Source: Clostridia bacterium
GTDB lineage: Bacteria > Bacillota > Clostridia > Oscillospirales > CAG-272
Length of the DNA: 48,794 nt
Direction of reading: 5' to 3'
NCBI GenBank assembly: GCA_017461765.1
Contig: JAFTXO010000021.1
Span: 1 to 48,794, forward strand
Part shown: piece by piece, positions 1 through 7,988 of the stretch
Layout of the letters: each line of letters starts with the position of its first letter
Position numbering within the stretch: position 1 is the first letter of the stretch
Made by a program: the position numbers and the translations under genes
The notes under the pieces: generated by a model
The model's input: the letters and a program-made list of their open reading frames with translations, nothing else
The model's database searches: none
Told to the model about the DNA's origin: nothing

Positions 1-55
1 ATAACGTACTCATAACTATTATCAATGTCAAAATTATTGAAAAAAATCTTTTCAT
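1..55 (-). CDS. Start of a secreted or lipoprotein gene, cut by the window edge
   Basis: Only 18 codons are present. The reading frame opens with ATG at 55 (minus strand) behind a strong ribosome site (AAAGGAG, 8 bases upstream) and encodes Met-Lys-Arg followed by an unbroken hydrophobic run (FFSIILTLIIV). That is the N-region and H-region of a signal peptide. A consensus promoter lies about 130 bases upstream (189-217). The rest of the protein is outside the window, so no function can be given. The good ribosome site, signal-peptide pattern and promoter together make it a credible gene. Confidence 0.6.
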   Translation of the reverse strand, partial: MKRFFSIILTLIIVMSTL

Positions 56-188
56 TTTTCTTTCTCCTTTTATCTACGTTATTTTGGAAGTGCCTATGAA
101 TAGTTTTTGAACAAAATGTGCCATTGGACCGTACCTCTCTTTCTCAAAATTAATCTTTTTACAGATTTTTCATTATCTTCCTATTTTT

Positions 189-217
189 AGTTTAGCATAT
201 GTGATAATATTTGTCAA
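189..217 (-). promoter_or_regulatory. Sigma-A promoter for the edge gene
   Basis: On the minus strand TTGACA (217-212) is followed after exactly 17 bases by TAAACT (194-189). Transcription would start near 182, giving an untranslated leader of about 125 bases before the ATG at 55. Confidence 0.6.
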
Positions 218-325
218 TAGGCTATTTTTAACTTTGTTAAAAATGTACAAAATTTGCGGTCGGATTTTGTACACAATAACCAAATCGGGTGGATTTTTCT
301 GTTTTTTACGCTGTTTCAAAAAGGA

Positions 326-356
326 AAAAGACTGTCGCTTTTAGCAACAGTCTTTT
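326..356 (-). terminator. Intrinsic terminator after the PPIase lipoprotein gene
   Basis: AAAAGACTGT and ACAGTCTTTT form a stem directly after the stop codon at 361. T or A runs flank both sides, so it could work in both directions. Confidence 0.75.
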
Positions 357-360
357 GATT

Positions 361-1770
361 TTATTTTGCATCGGTTATCGAATCATAGGTTTGAGGGATT
401 TCTTTTATTGTGTAATTGGATTTAAGAACCTCTTGGATCTGGGTGATGAGCGCCTGCTCGTAAATTCCGCTCGTGCCAAGCTTTTCGGTAACATACGATG
501 TTGCTTTTTCCTTTGCCGCGTCCTCGGCAAGTGAGCTTTGAGCCATATAATAATCGGTATACGCCTTAATAAGCAGCTCCTTTGCTTCATCTATTGCGCC
601 TGCGCTCGGTTCTATCTTAAGATCCTGCGCCAAGGCGTAGTATATCATTTCGTTTTTCATATTATACTTGATATACTCGTCCTTTGTCATATTATATGCA
701 AGCTTGATATATTCCTCGTAGGACATTTCGTATGTTTTTTCAAACGAGGGTGCGAGTGCATCAAATTCGTAAAGATTGATATTATATTCTCTTTCGGGAT
801 AGCTTATAACCGTCATTCCGCTTAAGATCTTTGACATCATAAGCTCGTTTGCAAGCTGTTCCTTATACTTATTCTCAAAGTCATTTATGCTTATATATTC
901 CGAACCGTAATATTCCTTGATGTACTGGATATCGTATGTGGGAGCTATATACATCTTTTCAATCTTTGCTTTAAAGAGTGCCTTTTTGCCTGCCAATTCG
1001 GTTGACGGATAATCACTTGGGAAGGTTACGTAGATCTCAAGCTCATCGCCTATTTTTTGATCTACAAGACCCTTTTCAAAGTCCTCTATGAAAAGATACG
1101 CGCCGATATACACCTTTGCGGGAGAGTCAGACGTTGCTTTATCGAAGATCTTATCAGCTCCCTTTTCGTCCTTAAGGATATTTCCGTTTTCGTCTACGTA
1201 ATAGCCTGTATAGCTTACATCAATTATATCACCAAGCTGAGTTTTCTTTGAGTCTACCGAATATTTAACATAAACGCTCTTTCCGCGGTATTCTTCGTAT
1301 TTAAAGTCCGCGGGTAATGTAATTCTTGCTGTCGTGCCTGAGCCTATTTTAAGTCCCATGAGGCGCGCTTCTATCGCACTGCAATAATTTGCAGCTCCAA
1401 GATCCTCAAGCAAGAAGCTACCGCTGATCTCGGTTATTTTTTCGCCCTGCTGAGGGGTCGTTTGTGTTTCGGGGTCAAGATAATCTACCTTGAAGTATTC
1501 GAGCGTTACGTAAATGTCATCTCCGCGAGATGCAACGTATTCTTCGGTTGCGTTTGTGAGGATGCCGTTATCTATCTTTTGCTGGAGATAGTCAAGCTCA
1601 AATTCAAGCTGCGTTCCCTTATAGGTCGGCAAGGTAACATATTCGCTCATTGTGTATTGGTATTTAAGATCGTTTATCGAGTAGGTGAAGGTTTGCGGTT
1701 CATCATCAGTACACGATACGAGCGAAAATACGCATATTATACATATGATTAGTGATATTATTTTCTTCAT
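361..1770 (-). CDS. Lipoprotein with FKBP-type peptidyl-prolyl isomerase and trigger-factor-like C-terminal region
   Basis: The 469-residue product starts with a type II signal peptide: two Lys, a hydrophobic stretch, and a lipobox LVSC with Cys20 as the lipidated residue. It is therefore expected on the outer face of the membrane. An FKBP-like module spans roughly residues 175-275 (GDIIDVSYTGY, then IEDFEKGLVDQKIGDELEI and a FPSDYP turn typical of trigger-factor FKBP domains). A weaker related module lies before it around 95-150. The remainder is alpha-helical and resembles the trigger factor C-terminal chaperone domain. It probably helps fold exported proteins. The ribosome site GGAGAAAAAA precedes the ATG. 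It may be reached by read-through from the aminotransferase gene, since I see no convincing promoter of its own. Confidence 0.75.
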   Translation of the reverse strand: MKKIISLIICIICVFSLVSCTDDEPQTFTYSINDLKYQYTMSEYVTLPTYKGTQLEFELDYLQQKIDNGILTNATEEYVASRGDDIYVTLEYFKVDYLDPETQTTPQQGEKITEISGSFLLEDLGAANYCSAIEARLMGLKIGSGTTARITLPADFKYEEYRGKSVYVKYSVDSKKTQLGDIIDVSYTGYYVDENGNILKDEKGADKIFDKATSDSPAKVYIGAYLFIEDFEKGLVDQKIGDELEIYVTFPSDYPSTELAGKKALFKAKIEKMYIAPTYDIQYIKEYYGSEYISINDFENKYKEQLANELMMSKILSGMTVISYPEREYNINLYEFDALAPSFEKTYEMSYEEYIKLAYNMTKDEYIKYNMKNEMIYYALAQDLKIEPSAGAIDEAKELLIKAYTDYYMAQSSLAEDAAKEKATSYVTEKLGTSGIYEQALITQIQEVLKSNYTIKEIPQTYDSITDAK

Positions 1771-1797
1771 TTTTTTCTCCGAATTTTTAAATTTAAA

Positions 1798-1819
1798 CCC
1801 CCAAAGGTTTATTTGGGGG
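1798..1819 (-). terminator. Intrinsic terminator after the aminotransferase gene
   Basis: An 8-base stem, CCCCCAAA with TTTGGGGG and a 6-base loop, lies 28 bases after the stop at 1847 and is followed on the minus strand by TTTAAATTT. It may only partly separate the aminotransferase from the downstream lipoprotein gene. Confidence 0.7.
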
Positions 1820-1846
1820 CATTTCGTGTCAAAATTCTTTAAAGAT

Positions 1847-3136
1847 TTACTCTTTTGCAGACAAAAGCTTATTTATGCTCGAAAGCTTTACGCAAAGTGC
1901 AAAGAGCTCTGTTGCGGTTATAAGATCTGCAAGTGAGGGGTATGAGGGAGCTATACGGATGTTGCTATCCTTGGGGTCTTTTCCATAGGGGTACGTTGCG
2001 CCTGCGCCTGTCATTATGACGCCTGCTTTTTTACATCTTGCAACTATATCCTTAGCGCAGCCGTCAAGTGAATCAAACGAGATAAAGTATCCGCCCTTGG
2101 GCTTTGTCCATTCGCCGATACCGAGTCCGCCGAGTTCTTTTTCAAGGATATCAAGCACTGCTTCGAATTTAGGTCTTAAAATGTCGGCGTGCTTTCTCAT
2201 ATGCTCTATTATTCCGTGAATGTCGCGGAAGTATCTTACGTGACGGAGCTGATTTACCTTATCGTGACCTATTGTCTGAACGGTGAGCTGCTTTGTAATA
2301 TCCTCAAGGTTATTAAGTGAGGACGCCAAAGCCGCAATTCCCGATCCGGGGAAGCTGATCTTTGATGTTGATGCGAATTTATATACCATATCGGGATTGC
2401 CTGCACGTTTACATTCAGCCAAGATCTCAACAAGGTTATCCTGCTTATCGTCATAAAGGTGATGAACGGTATATGCGTTATCCCAATAAATTCTGAAGTC
2501 CTTTGCCGCAGGCTCAAGACGTGCGAAACGGCGAACTGTAAGATCCGAATATGAATAGCCCTGAGGGTTAGAATATTTCGGAACGCACCAAATACCCTTT
2601 ATGCTTTCGTCCTCACTTACGAGCTTTTCGACCATATCCATATCCGGACCTTCGGGAGTCATAGGAACATTTATCATCTCTATTCCGAAGTACTCAGTGA
2701 TCTTGAAGTGTCTGTCATAACCGGGAACGGGACACAGGAATTTTACCTTATCAAGCTTCGACCAAGGTGTCGAGCCCATAACGCCGTGTGTCATCGAGCG
2801 TGCGATGGTATCGTACATAATGTTAAGGCTGGAGTTACCGTAGATGATAATATTATCAACGGGAACCTCCATCATATCGGCAAGAAGCTCCTTAGCTTCG
2901 GGAATTCCGTCAAGAACTCCGTAGTTACGGCAGTCCGTTCCGTCATCGCAGGTGAGGTCACAGCCGCCTGCCAAAACGTCCATCATTCCCATAGATAGGT
3001 CAAGCTGCTCAACGCAAGGCTTTCCTCTTGCCATATTGAGCTTAAGATCCTTTGCCTGATATTCTTTGTATTTTGCATTGAGCTCGGAGCGAAGTGCTTC
3101 AAGCTCTTCTTTTGTCATTTCCGTATATTTTTTCAT
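1847..3136 (-). CDS. Class I aminotransferase, aspartate aminotransferase type (PF12897-like)
   Basis: A PLP-dependent fold-type I aminotransferase of 429 residues that most likely interconverts aspartate and oxaloacetate with 2-oxoglutarate/glutamate. It matches the subgroup that includes the Corynebacterium AspT-type enzymes: early LNMARGKP, phosphate-binding YGNSSLN (99-105), YSNPQGYSYS (188-197), the cofactor Asp in WDNAYTVH (218-225), and the Schiff-base lysine K259 in STSKISFPGSG. It follows asnS with a 17-base gap and its own ribosome site (CAGGAG), so the two form one operon. Joining an aspartate-forming enzyme to asparaginyl-tRNA synthetase makes metabolic sense, and a similar aspB-asnS neighbourhood is known in Bacillus. 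The substrate is inferred from the family. Confidence 0.85.
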   Translation of the reverse strand: MKKYTEMTKEELEALRSELNAKYKEYQAKDLKLNMARGKPCVEQLDLSMGMMDVLAGGCDLTCDDGTDCRNYGVLDGIPEAKELLADMMEVPVDNIIIYGNSSLNIMYDTIARSMTHGVMGSTPWSKLDKVKFLCPVPGYDRHFKITEYFGIEMINVPMTPEGPDMDMVEKLVSEDESIKGIWCVPKYSNPQGYSYSDLTVRRFARLEPAAKDFRIYWDNAYTVHHLYDDKQDNLVEILAECKRAGNPDMVYKFASTSKISFPGSGIAALASSLNNLEDITKQLTVQTIGHDKVNQLRHVRYFRDIHGIIEHMRKHADILRPKFEAVLDILEKELGGLGIGEWTKPKGGYFISFDSLDGCAKDIVARCKKAGVIMTGAGATYPYGKDPKDSNIRIAPSYPSLADLITATELFALCVKLSSINKLLSAKE

Positions 3137-3153
3137 AAGGGTTCTCCTGATTA

Positions 3154-4548
3154 TCAGAATTCTGCACTTCCCGTCGTTCTCGGGAAGGATTCTACGTCTC
3201 TTATATTAGAAACGCCTGTGATGTACATAATGAGTCTTTCAAAGCCAAGACCGAAGCCTGCGTGCTTTGTTCCTCCGTATTTGCGAAGCTCCATATACCA
3301 CCAATAGTCTTCTTCGTTAAGACCGAATTTTTTCATAGCCGCCTCGAGCATATCAAGACGCTCCTCACGCTGAGATCCGCCTATAAGCTCACCTACTCCG
3401 GGTACAAGCATATCCATAGCGGCAACTGTCTTTCCGTCATCGTTAAGACGCATATAGAAGGCTTTTATATCTGCGGGATAGTCTGTTACGAAAACAGGCT
3501 TTCCGAACACCTCCTCGGTGAGATATCTTTCATGCTCGGTCTGCATATCGATACCCCATTTAACGGGATACTCGAATTTCTTTCCGCTCTTTTCAAGAAG
3601 CTCGATAGCCTCTGTATAGGTTACATGACCAAAGTCGTTTTCGATAAGGTTTGTAAGACGGGATACGAGAGAATTATCAACGAATTTATTGAAAAATTCG
3701 ATCTCCGCAGGACATTCCTGCATTACGTATTTTACTACGTATTTGATCATATCCTCGGCAAGACGCATATCGTCATTAAGATCCGCAAATGCAATCTCCG
3801 GCTCCATCATCCAGAATTCAGCCGCGTGACGCGCTGTATTTGAGCGCTCCGCTCTGAAGGTCGGACCGAAGGTATATACGTTTGAGAATGCCATTGCGTA
3901 GGTCTCGGCACTGAGCTGTCCCGATACGGTGAGGTTTACGCTCTTTCCGAAAAAGTCCTTTGAATAGTCAACCTTTCCGTCCTCAGTTTTAGGAAGGTTT
4001 TCAAGGTCAAGCGTTGTAAGGCGGAACATTTCGCCGGCGCCCTCACAGTCAGAGCCTGTGATTATCGGTGTATGAACGTATATAAAGTTTCTTTCGTTGA
4101 AGAATTTATGGATAGCGAATGCCGCAACCGAGCGCACTCTGAATACTGCGCTGTAAAGATTTGTTCTCGGTCTTAAGTGAGCTATCGTACGCAAAAACTC
4201 GGGGGAGTGTCTTTTCTTTTGCAATGGATAGTCGGGTGTTGACGTTCCCTCAACCTCTATTGCCTTTGCTTTAAGCTCAAAGGGTTGCTTTGCCTCGGGT
4301 GTAAGAACAAGCGTTCCGACAACGATGAGCGAAGCGCCTACGTTCTGCTTTGCGATATCCTTATAGTTATCAAGGAATTGCTCCTCAAAAACTACCTGAA
4401 GATTGGTAAGATAGCTTCCGTCATTAAGCTCTATAAATCCAAACGCGTTGCTTGCGCGAATAGTTCTTGCCCAGCCGCAAACCGTTATTTCTTGGTTTGC
4501 AAATGCTTCGGGATTTTTAAAGATTTCTTTAATAGTAATTCTCTGCAT
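3154..4548 (-). CDS. asnS: Asparaginyl-tRNA synthetase
   Basis: A 464-residue class IIb aminoacyl-tRNA synthetase that charges tRNA-Asn with asparagine in the cytoplasm. The N-terminal OB-fold anticodon-binding domain (roughly residues 1-105, [21 protein letters not shown]) is followed by the class II catalytic core: [15 protein letters not shown], the motif 2 region [19 protein letters not shown], and motif 3 [12 protein letters not shown] near the C-terminus. I chose the ATG at 4548 over the upstream one at 4584 because AGAGGA sits 7 bases before it and the protein then starts at the OB fold. First gene of the asnS-aminotransferase operon. Confidence 0.97.
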   Translation of the reverse strand: MQRITIKEIFKNPEAFANQEITVCGWARTIRASNAFGFIELNDGSYLTNLQVVFEEQFLDNYKDIAKQNVGASLIVVGTLVLTPEAKQPFELKAKAIEVEGTSTPDYPLQKKRHSPEFLRTIAHLRPRTNLYSAVFRVRSVAAFAIHKFFNERNFIYVHTPIITGSDCEGAGEMFRLTTLDLENLPKTEDGKVDYSKDFFGKSVNLTVSGQLSAETYAMAFSNVYTFGPTFRAERSNTARHAAEFWMMEPEIAFADLNDDMRLAEDMIKYVVKYVMQECPAEIEFFNKFVDNSLVSRLTNLIENDFGHVTYTEAIELLEKSGKKFEYPVKWGIDMQTEHERYLTEEVFGKPVFVTDYPADIKAFYMRLNDDGKTVAAMDMLVPGVGELIGGSQREERLDMLEAAMKKFGLNEEDYWWYMELRKYGGTKHAGFGLGFERLIMYITGVSNIRDVESFPRTTGSAEF

Positions 4549-4590
4549 TTTTAAATCCTCTTGTAGTAAGAATATTTTTATCAATATAAT

Positions 4591-4619
4591 ATTTTAACAT
4601 TATTACGTGCGTTTTACAA
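4591..4619 (-). promoter_or_regulatory. Promoter of the asnS operon
   Basis: TTGTAA (4619-4614), 17 bases, TAAAAT (4596-4591) on the minus strand, about 45 bases upstream of the asnS start. Confidence 0.55.
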
Positions 4620-4629
4620 GTACTTTGCG

Positions 4630-7008
4630 TTATTTTTTCCAAAAATCCTTTACTTCCGCCAAAAGATCGTTTGCACTGTTTATAAATTTTATGTGATCCC
4701 AATACTCAGGCATAAGCTCTCGGTATTCAGGTGTGGCAAATCTATCGTCTATCAGAACGACCACTCCGCGTTCGTCCTCGCTTCGAATTACACGTCCCGC
4801 CGCCTGCATTACCTTTATCATTCCCGGATATGTATAGGCGTATGAGTATCCGTTTTCCCGTGTATTATCGAAATATTCCTTGACTATATTGAGTTCTGTG
4901 TTTATGGTAGGCAAGCCGACGCCGACTATTATCGCTCCTATAAGCCGTTCTCCGCGAAGGTCAATTCCCTCGGAAAAAGAGCCGCCCATGACACAAAATC
5001 CGACAAGGGTCCCCGCCTTTTTGGCATCAAAGCCATCAAGGAACTCTTTCTTTGCCGCTTCGGACATACTTCTGTTCTGAGCTATTACGTTTATATCGGG
5101 ATATCTTTTTTCAAACGCTTCCTTCACCTCTGAAAGATAGCTATACGAGGGGAAGTATACGATATAGTTGCCCGCTCTTCCCGCTATCGTTGCTCTTATA
5201 GCGGTGGCAACTGCGTTTATACTTTTTTGTCTGTCCTCAAATCTTGTACTTACGCTCCCTATGCCCACAAGACAGAGGTTGTTTTTATTAAACGGCGACG
5301 GCAGATTAAGTGTCGCGCTTCTTTCGCATCCAAGTATATCAGCAAAATATTCGAGGGGGGTGAGTGTCGCTGAAAAGAGTATTGATGATATTCCCTTTTT
5401 CATAAAAAAGTCGAGCAAATGCGACACGTCAAGGCACAAAAGGCGTAATTTGACCTCGTCTCCCACTGCTTCTATATACATTGTGAAGCGTTTATCAAAT
5501 ATCTCGCATATTTTGAGCATATGCTTAACTTCAAAATACACGTCTGTTAGCTCATCGTCGTTAAGATTTCGCATAAATTGCTTTTCACAGGCCTTTGCAA
5601 ATGCGAAAAATTCCTTTGTTATATCGTCCGGCAGCCTGCTTGTCATATAAAACCCGTAATATTTTCCCTCAAATTCTTTTTTTTCGCTCATTGCAAGCTC
5701 ATAAAATTCATCGAATTTGCCCAAAATATCAGACACTGGGTCCTTTATTTTAGAGTTTGCGGCAAATCTTGCTTCAAGGGATTTAAACATTGAACGGCTA
5801 AGGGTTGCCGAGTACATTTCTCTTGCTCTGTCGGGCAGGTTATGCGCTTCGTCTATCAAGAAAACATATCCCGCGTCGGGAGCTGTAAAATATCTTCTCA
5901 GGTAAACCTGAAGATCGAAAAGATAGTTATAATCGCAAACTATAAGCTCGCACCATTCGGAAAGCTCAAGTGAAAGCTCATATGCGCAAAGTGAATATTT
6001 ATCAGCCACCTTGTCGATTATTTCTTTTGTATATGTTCTGTAATTCTCCAAAAGCTCGTTTATCGCAACATTTACTTTATCATAATACGCCGCTGCACGA
6101 GGACATTCCTTCGAATTACATTTTCTTCTGTCCTTTGGGGAAAAGGTCGTACAGCATTTTTCCTTTGAGGTTATGATGATCGAACGGAAATCGGGTATCA
6201 TATCTCTCATGATATCGACCGCTTGAAGCGCCGAATATGCTGTCGTTGTCTTTCCGGTAAAATAAAATATCTTATCTGCGTATCCCTCTCCTATCGATTT
6301 AAGGGCGGGATAGAGCGATGCCATGGTTTTGCCCGTTCCTGTCGGTGCTTGCACCATCAAGCGTTTTTTCATTCTTATGGATCGAAAGGCATCGAGAATA
6401 AATTCCTTTTGTGCCTGGCGCGCTCCCGTTTTAAAGGGAAAACGAAGATCGGATAGCTGCTTTGTGCAATCTCTTGCTCTTGAGACTATTATTTTTGCAA
6501 AGGGAGTAAACATATCTATAAGATTTTGAAAATATATCTCTGCTTCCTTTTCAGATATCTCCTGTGCAAACTCTCTCATCTCATCGTTTTCGTTACGCAT
6601 AAAAACTAATCTTGCGTTAACATAGATTCCGCCAAGAGAGCGCATAACTATATAAGATGAGCATATTGTCGCAGCTATTGATATATCAAGCTCTCCGTTT
6701 CCGATATCGTCAAGCGAATACGGAACTGTGTGTATTTTTTCGATCGTGTAGCGGTTATCCTCACCCTTGCGTATGCCCTCAGGGTAGGTGTAGACTATTA
6801 TTCTCATTCCGTCACACATCGTAGTTACCGAATATGCGTCAGATATGCTCGGAGCAGGCGGGCGCATTTTATGCGAGGTTACAGCAGATCCGTATTTGTT
6901 TCCGTTTACACGGTGATTTACTATATCGCCGCCGCGAAGTGTAAACGATGCAAGCTCGTATGCACTTATAAATACTGCGTCTTTTTCAGGATCGTATATC
7001 GCGCTCAT
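4630..7008 (-). CDS. DinG/Rad3-like superfamily 2 DNA helicase with iron-sulfur cluster motif
   Basis: A 792-residue ATP-dependent helicase of the XPD/Rad3/DinG group, which unwinds DNA 5' to 3' in repair or replication. Walker A is APTGTGKT (221-228) and Walker B is the DEAH box in LIDEAHNL (386-389). Between them is a cysteine group (C285, C286, C297, C302) where this family ligates a 4Fe-4S cluster. Motif VI is QAAGRVIRSEDERG near the C-terminus. The first 190 residues form a separate N-terminal domain that I cannot assign. A strong ribosome site (AAGGAG) precedes the ATG. The gene stands alone, divergent from the zinc-ribbon gene. DinG-like is the safest name; the exact role is not visible. 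Confidence 0.88.
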   Translation of the reverse strand: MSAIYDPEKDAVFISAYELASFTLRGGDIVNHRVNGNKYGSAVTSHKMRPPAPSISDAYSVTTMCDGMRIIVYTYPEGIRKGEDNRYTIEKIHTVPYSLDDIGNGELDISIAATICSSYIVMRSLGGIYVNARLVFMRNENDEMREFAQEISEKEAEIYFQNLIDMFTPFAKIIVSRARDCTKQLSDLRFPFKTGARQAQKEFILDAFRSIRMKKRLMVQAPTGTGKTMASLYPALKSIGEGYADKIFYFTGKTTTAYSALQAVDIMRDMIPDFRSIIITSKEKCCTTFSPKDRRKCNSKECPRAAAYYDKVNVAINELLENYRTYTKEIIDKVADKYSLCAYELSLELSEWCELIVCDYNYLFDLQVYLRRYFTAPDAGYVFLIDEAHNLPDRAREMYSATLSRSMFKSLEARFAANSKIKDPVSDILGKFDEFYELAMSEKKEFEGKYYGFYMTSRLPDDITKEFFAFAKACEKQFMRNLNDDELTDVYFEVKHMLKICEIFDKRFTMYIEAVGDEVKLRLLCLDVSHLLDFFMKKGISSILFSATLTPLEYFADILGCERSATLNLPSPFNKNNLCLVGIGSVSTRFEDRQKSINAVATAIRATIAGRAGNYIVYFPSYSYLSEVKEAFEKRYPDINVIAQNRSMSEAAKKEFLDGFDAKKAGTLVGFCVMGGSFSEGIDLRGERLIGAIIVGVGLPTINTELNIVKEYFDNTRENGYSYAYTYPGMIKVMQAAGRVIRSEDERGVVVLIDDRFATPEYRELMPEYWDHIKFINSANDLLAEVKDFWKK

Positions 7009-7043
7009 AATTTCTCCTTATTTTCTGTCTTTTTTCTTATTTG

Positions 7044-7072
7044 TTGACAATATTCGGTTTTTGTAGTATAAT
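7044..7072 (+). promoter_or_regulatory. Consensus promoter for the zinc-ribbon gene
   Basis: Perfect TTGACA (7044-7049), 17 bases, TATAAT (7067-7072), about 35 bases upstream of the ATG at 7107. Confidence 0.85.
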
Positions 7073-7106
7073 TTTCTTATAAAGTAGTATCAAAGAGGTG
7101 TCTTAA

Positions 7107-7742
7107 ATGATAGTTAATCCTAAACAAACCACTCTTGCATATAGATGTCCCGCGTGCGGCGGTGTAGTAAAAAGCTTTGTTGAGATCTTTTCTTTGAGCG
7201 GAAATCTTTTTCGCTTAAAGTGTGATTGCGGCGGAAGCTACATGACAGTTGAAAAGACGGACGATAAAAAATTGCGTCTTACTCTTCCGTGTCTTGTTTG
7301 CTCCTATCCGCATAGCTATGTAATTTCAAATTCGGTCTTTTTCGACAGTGATATCTTCATTGTGGGATGTAATCTTTCGGGCATTGATCTTTGCTTCATC
7401 GGCAAGGAGGATCAAGTGGACGAGGCTGTGCGTATTTCAAATGAAGAAATCCTTGCTATGCTCGGAGACGTAGATATATCAAAGCTTCACACACAGGAAA
7501 AGGAGCATCATGCTCTTTCCGATCCGCAGGTGCTCGACATCGTAAGATTTGTTATAAACGAGCTTAACGATGAAGGAAATATTCATTGTAATTGCAAGGA
7601 TAAGGGACAGATCTGCTGTGACATCTACGATGAATATGTTATTGTGAAATGTGAAAAATGCGGAGCAAAAGCTCAGGTAGATATCACGAGCACGAGCCGT
7701 GCGATGGACTTTTTGGAAGCAGACTCACTAACCTTGAAATAA
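7107..7742 (+). CDS. Multi-zinc-ribbon protein of unknown function
   Basis: I do not recognise a named family. The 211-residue soluble protein carries several cysteine pairs typical of zinc ribbons: CPACGG (15-20) with CDCGG about 20 residues on, CLVC in the first third, and a C-terminal set HCNCKDKGQICC plus CEKCGAK. No signal peptide or membrane segment is seen. The ribosome site AGAGGTG lies about 8 bases before the ATG. It is transcribed from a perfect promoter, divergent from the helicase gene, and followed by the small Cys-rich peptide gene. A structural or nucleic-acid-binding role is possible but unproven. Confidence 0.75.
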   Translation: MIVNPKQTTLAYRCPACGGVVKSFVEIFSLSGNLFRLKCDCGGSYMTVEKTDDKKLRLTLPCLVCSYPHSYVISNSVFFDSDIFIVGCNLSGIDLCFIGKEDQVDEAVRISNEEILAMLGDVDISKLHTQEKEHHALSDPQVLDIVRFVINELNDEGNIHCNCKDKGQICCDIYDEYVIVKCEKCGAKAQVDITSTSRAMDFLEADSLTLK

Positions 7743-7826
7743 CTGTCACACTTCGACAAATAGCGACATAGTATTATAACAGAGGGAAACAAATTCTCTC
7801 TAAATTCTTTAAGGAATGGTATTACT

Positions 7827-7916
7827 ATGAATAACTGTTTATGCGGACTTTTCGATAATCAATGTCTTTGGATCGCTATTATAGCTGCCCTCATTATTTC
7901 AAGCTGCTGCCACTAA
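7827..7916 (+). CDS. 29-residue cysteine-rich membrane peptide
   Basis: A short frame of 30 codons with a ribosome site (AAGGAA, 10 bases upstream) and a strong intrinsic terminator 35 bases after its stop. The peptide has an N-terminal MNNCLCGLFDNQC segment, a hydrophobic stretch starting LWIAIIAALII, and ends SSCCH. Five cysteines bracket one short transmembrane helix. Similar tiny proteins with CLCGLFDN-like starts and Cys-rich ends occur in other Clostridia as unannotated or hypothetical genes; that comparison is from memory. Its promoter is not clear (TATTAT near 7772), so it may be co-transcribed with the zinc-ribbon gene. Function unknown. Confidence 0.6.
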   Translation: MNNCLCGLFDNQCLWIAIIAALIISSCCH

Positions 7917-7950
7917 TCGCTGACTGCAACTAAATAACTGACATTATTTC

Positions 7951-7981
7951 AAAACACCCACAAGAGACTTGTGGGTGTTTT
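7951..7981. terminator. Bidirectional intrinsic terminator
   Basis: A 14-base perfect stem (AAAACACCCACAAG with its complement, 3-base loop) with A and T runs on both sides. It serves the small peptide gene on the plus strand and ispH-rpsA on the minus strand, whose stop is at 7989. Confidence 0.9.
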
Positions 7982-7988
7982 TTATTCA

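Larger units (their letters stand above)
56..360. other. Intergenic leader and promoter region
   Basis: About 300 bases without a confident gene. It contains the promoter and long leader of the edge gene and the terminator of the 361-1770 gene. Inside the leader, a 16-codon minus-strand frame (ATG near 112, starting MAHFVQ) has a weak AGAGG site and could be a chance uORF. Nothing else is recognisable. Confidence 0.5.

Noticed and set aside
1798-1846. Promoter for the PPIase lipoprotein gene (TTGACA on the minus strand near 1831)
   Set aside because: No acceptable -10 box lies 16-18 bases downstream; the spacer is occupied by the terminator hairpin.
3262-3843. 193-codon plus-strand frame opposite asnS
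   Set aside because: Antisense shadow of the synthetase gene without translation signals or recognisable domain.
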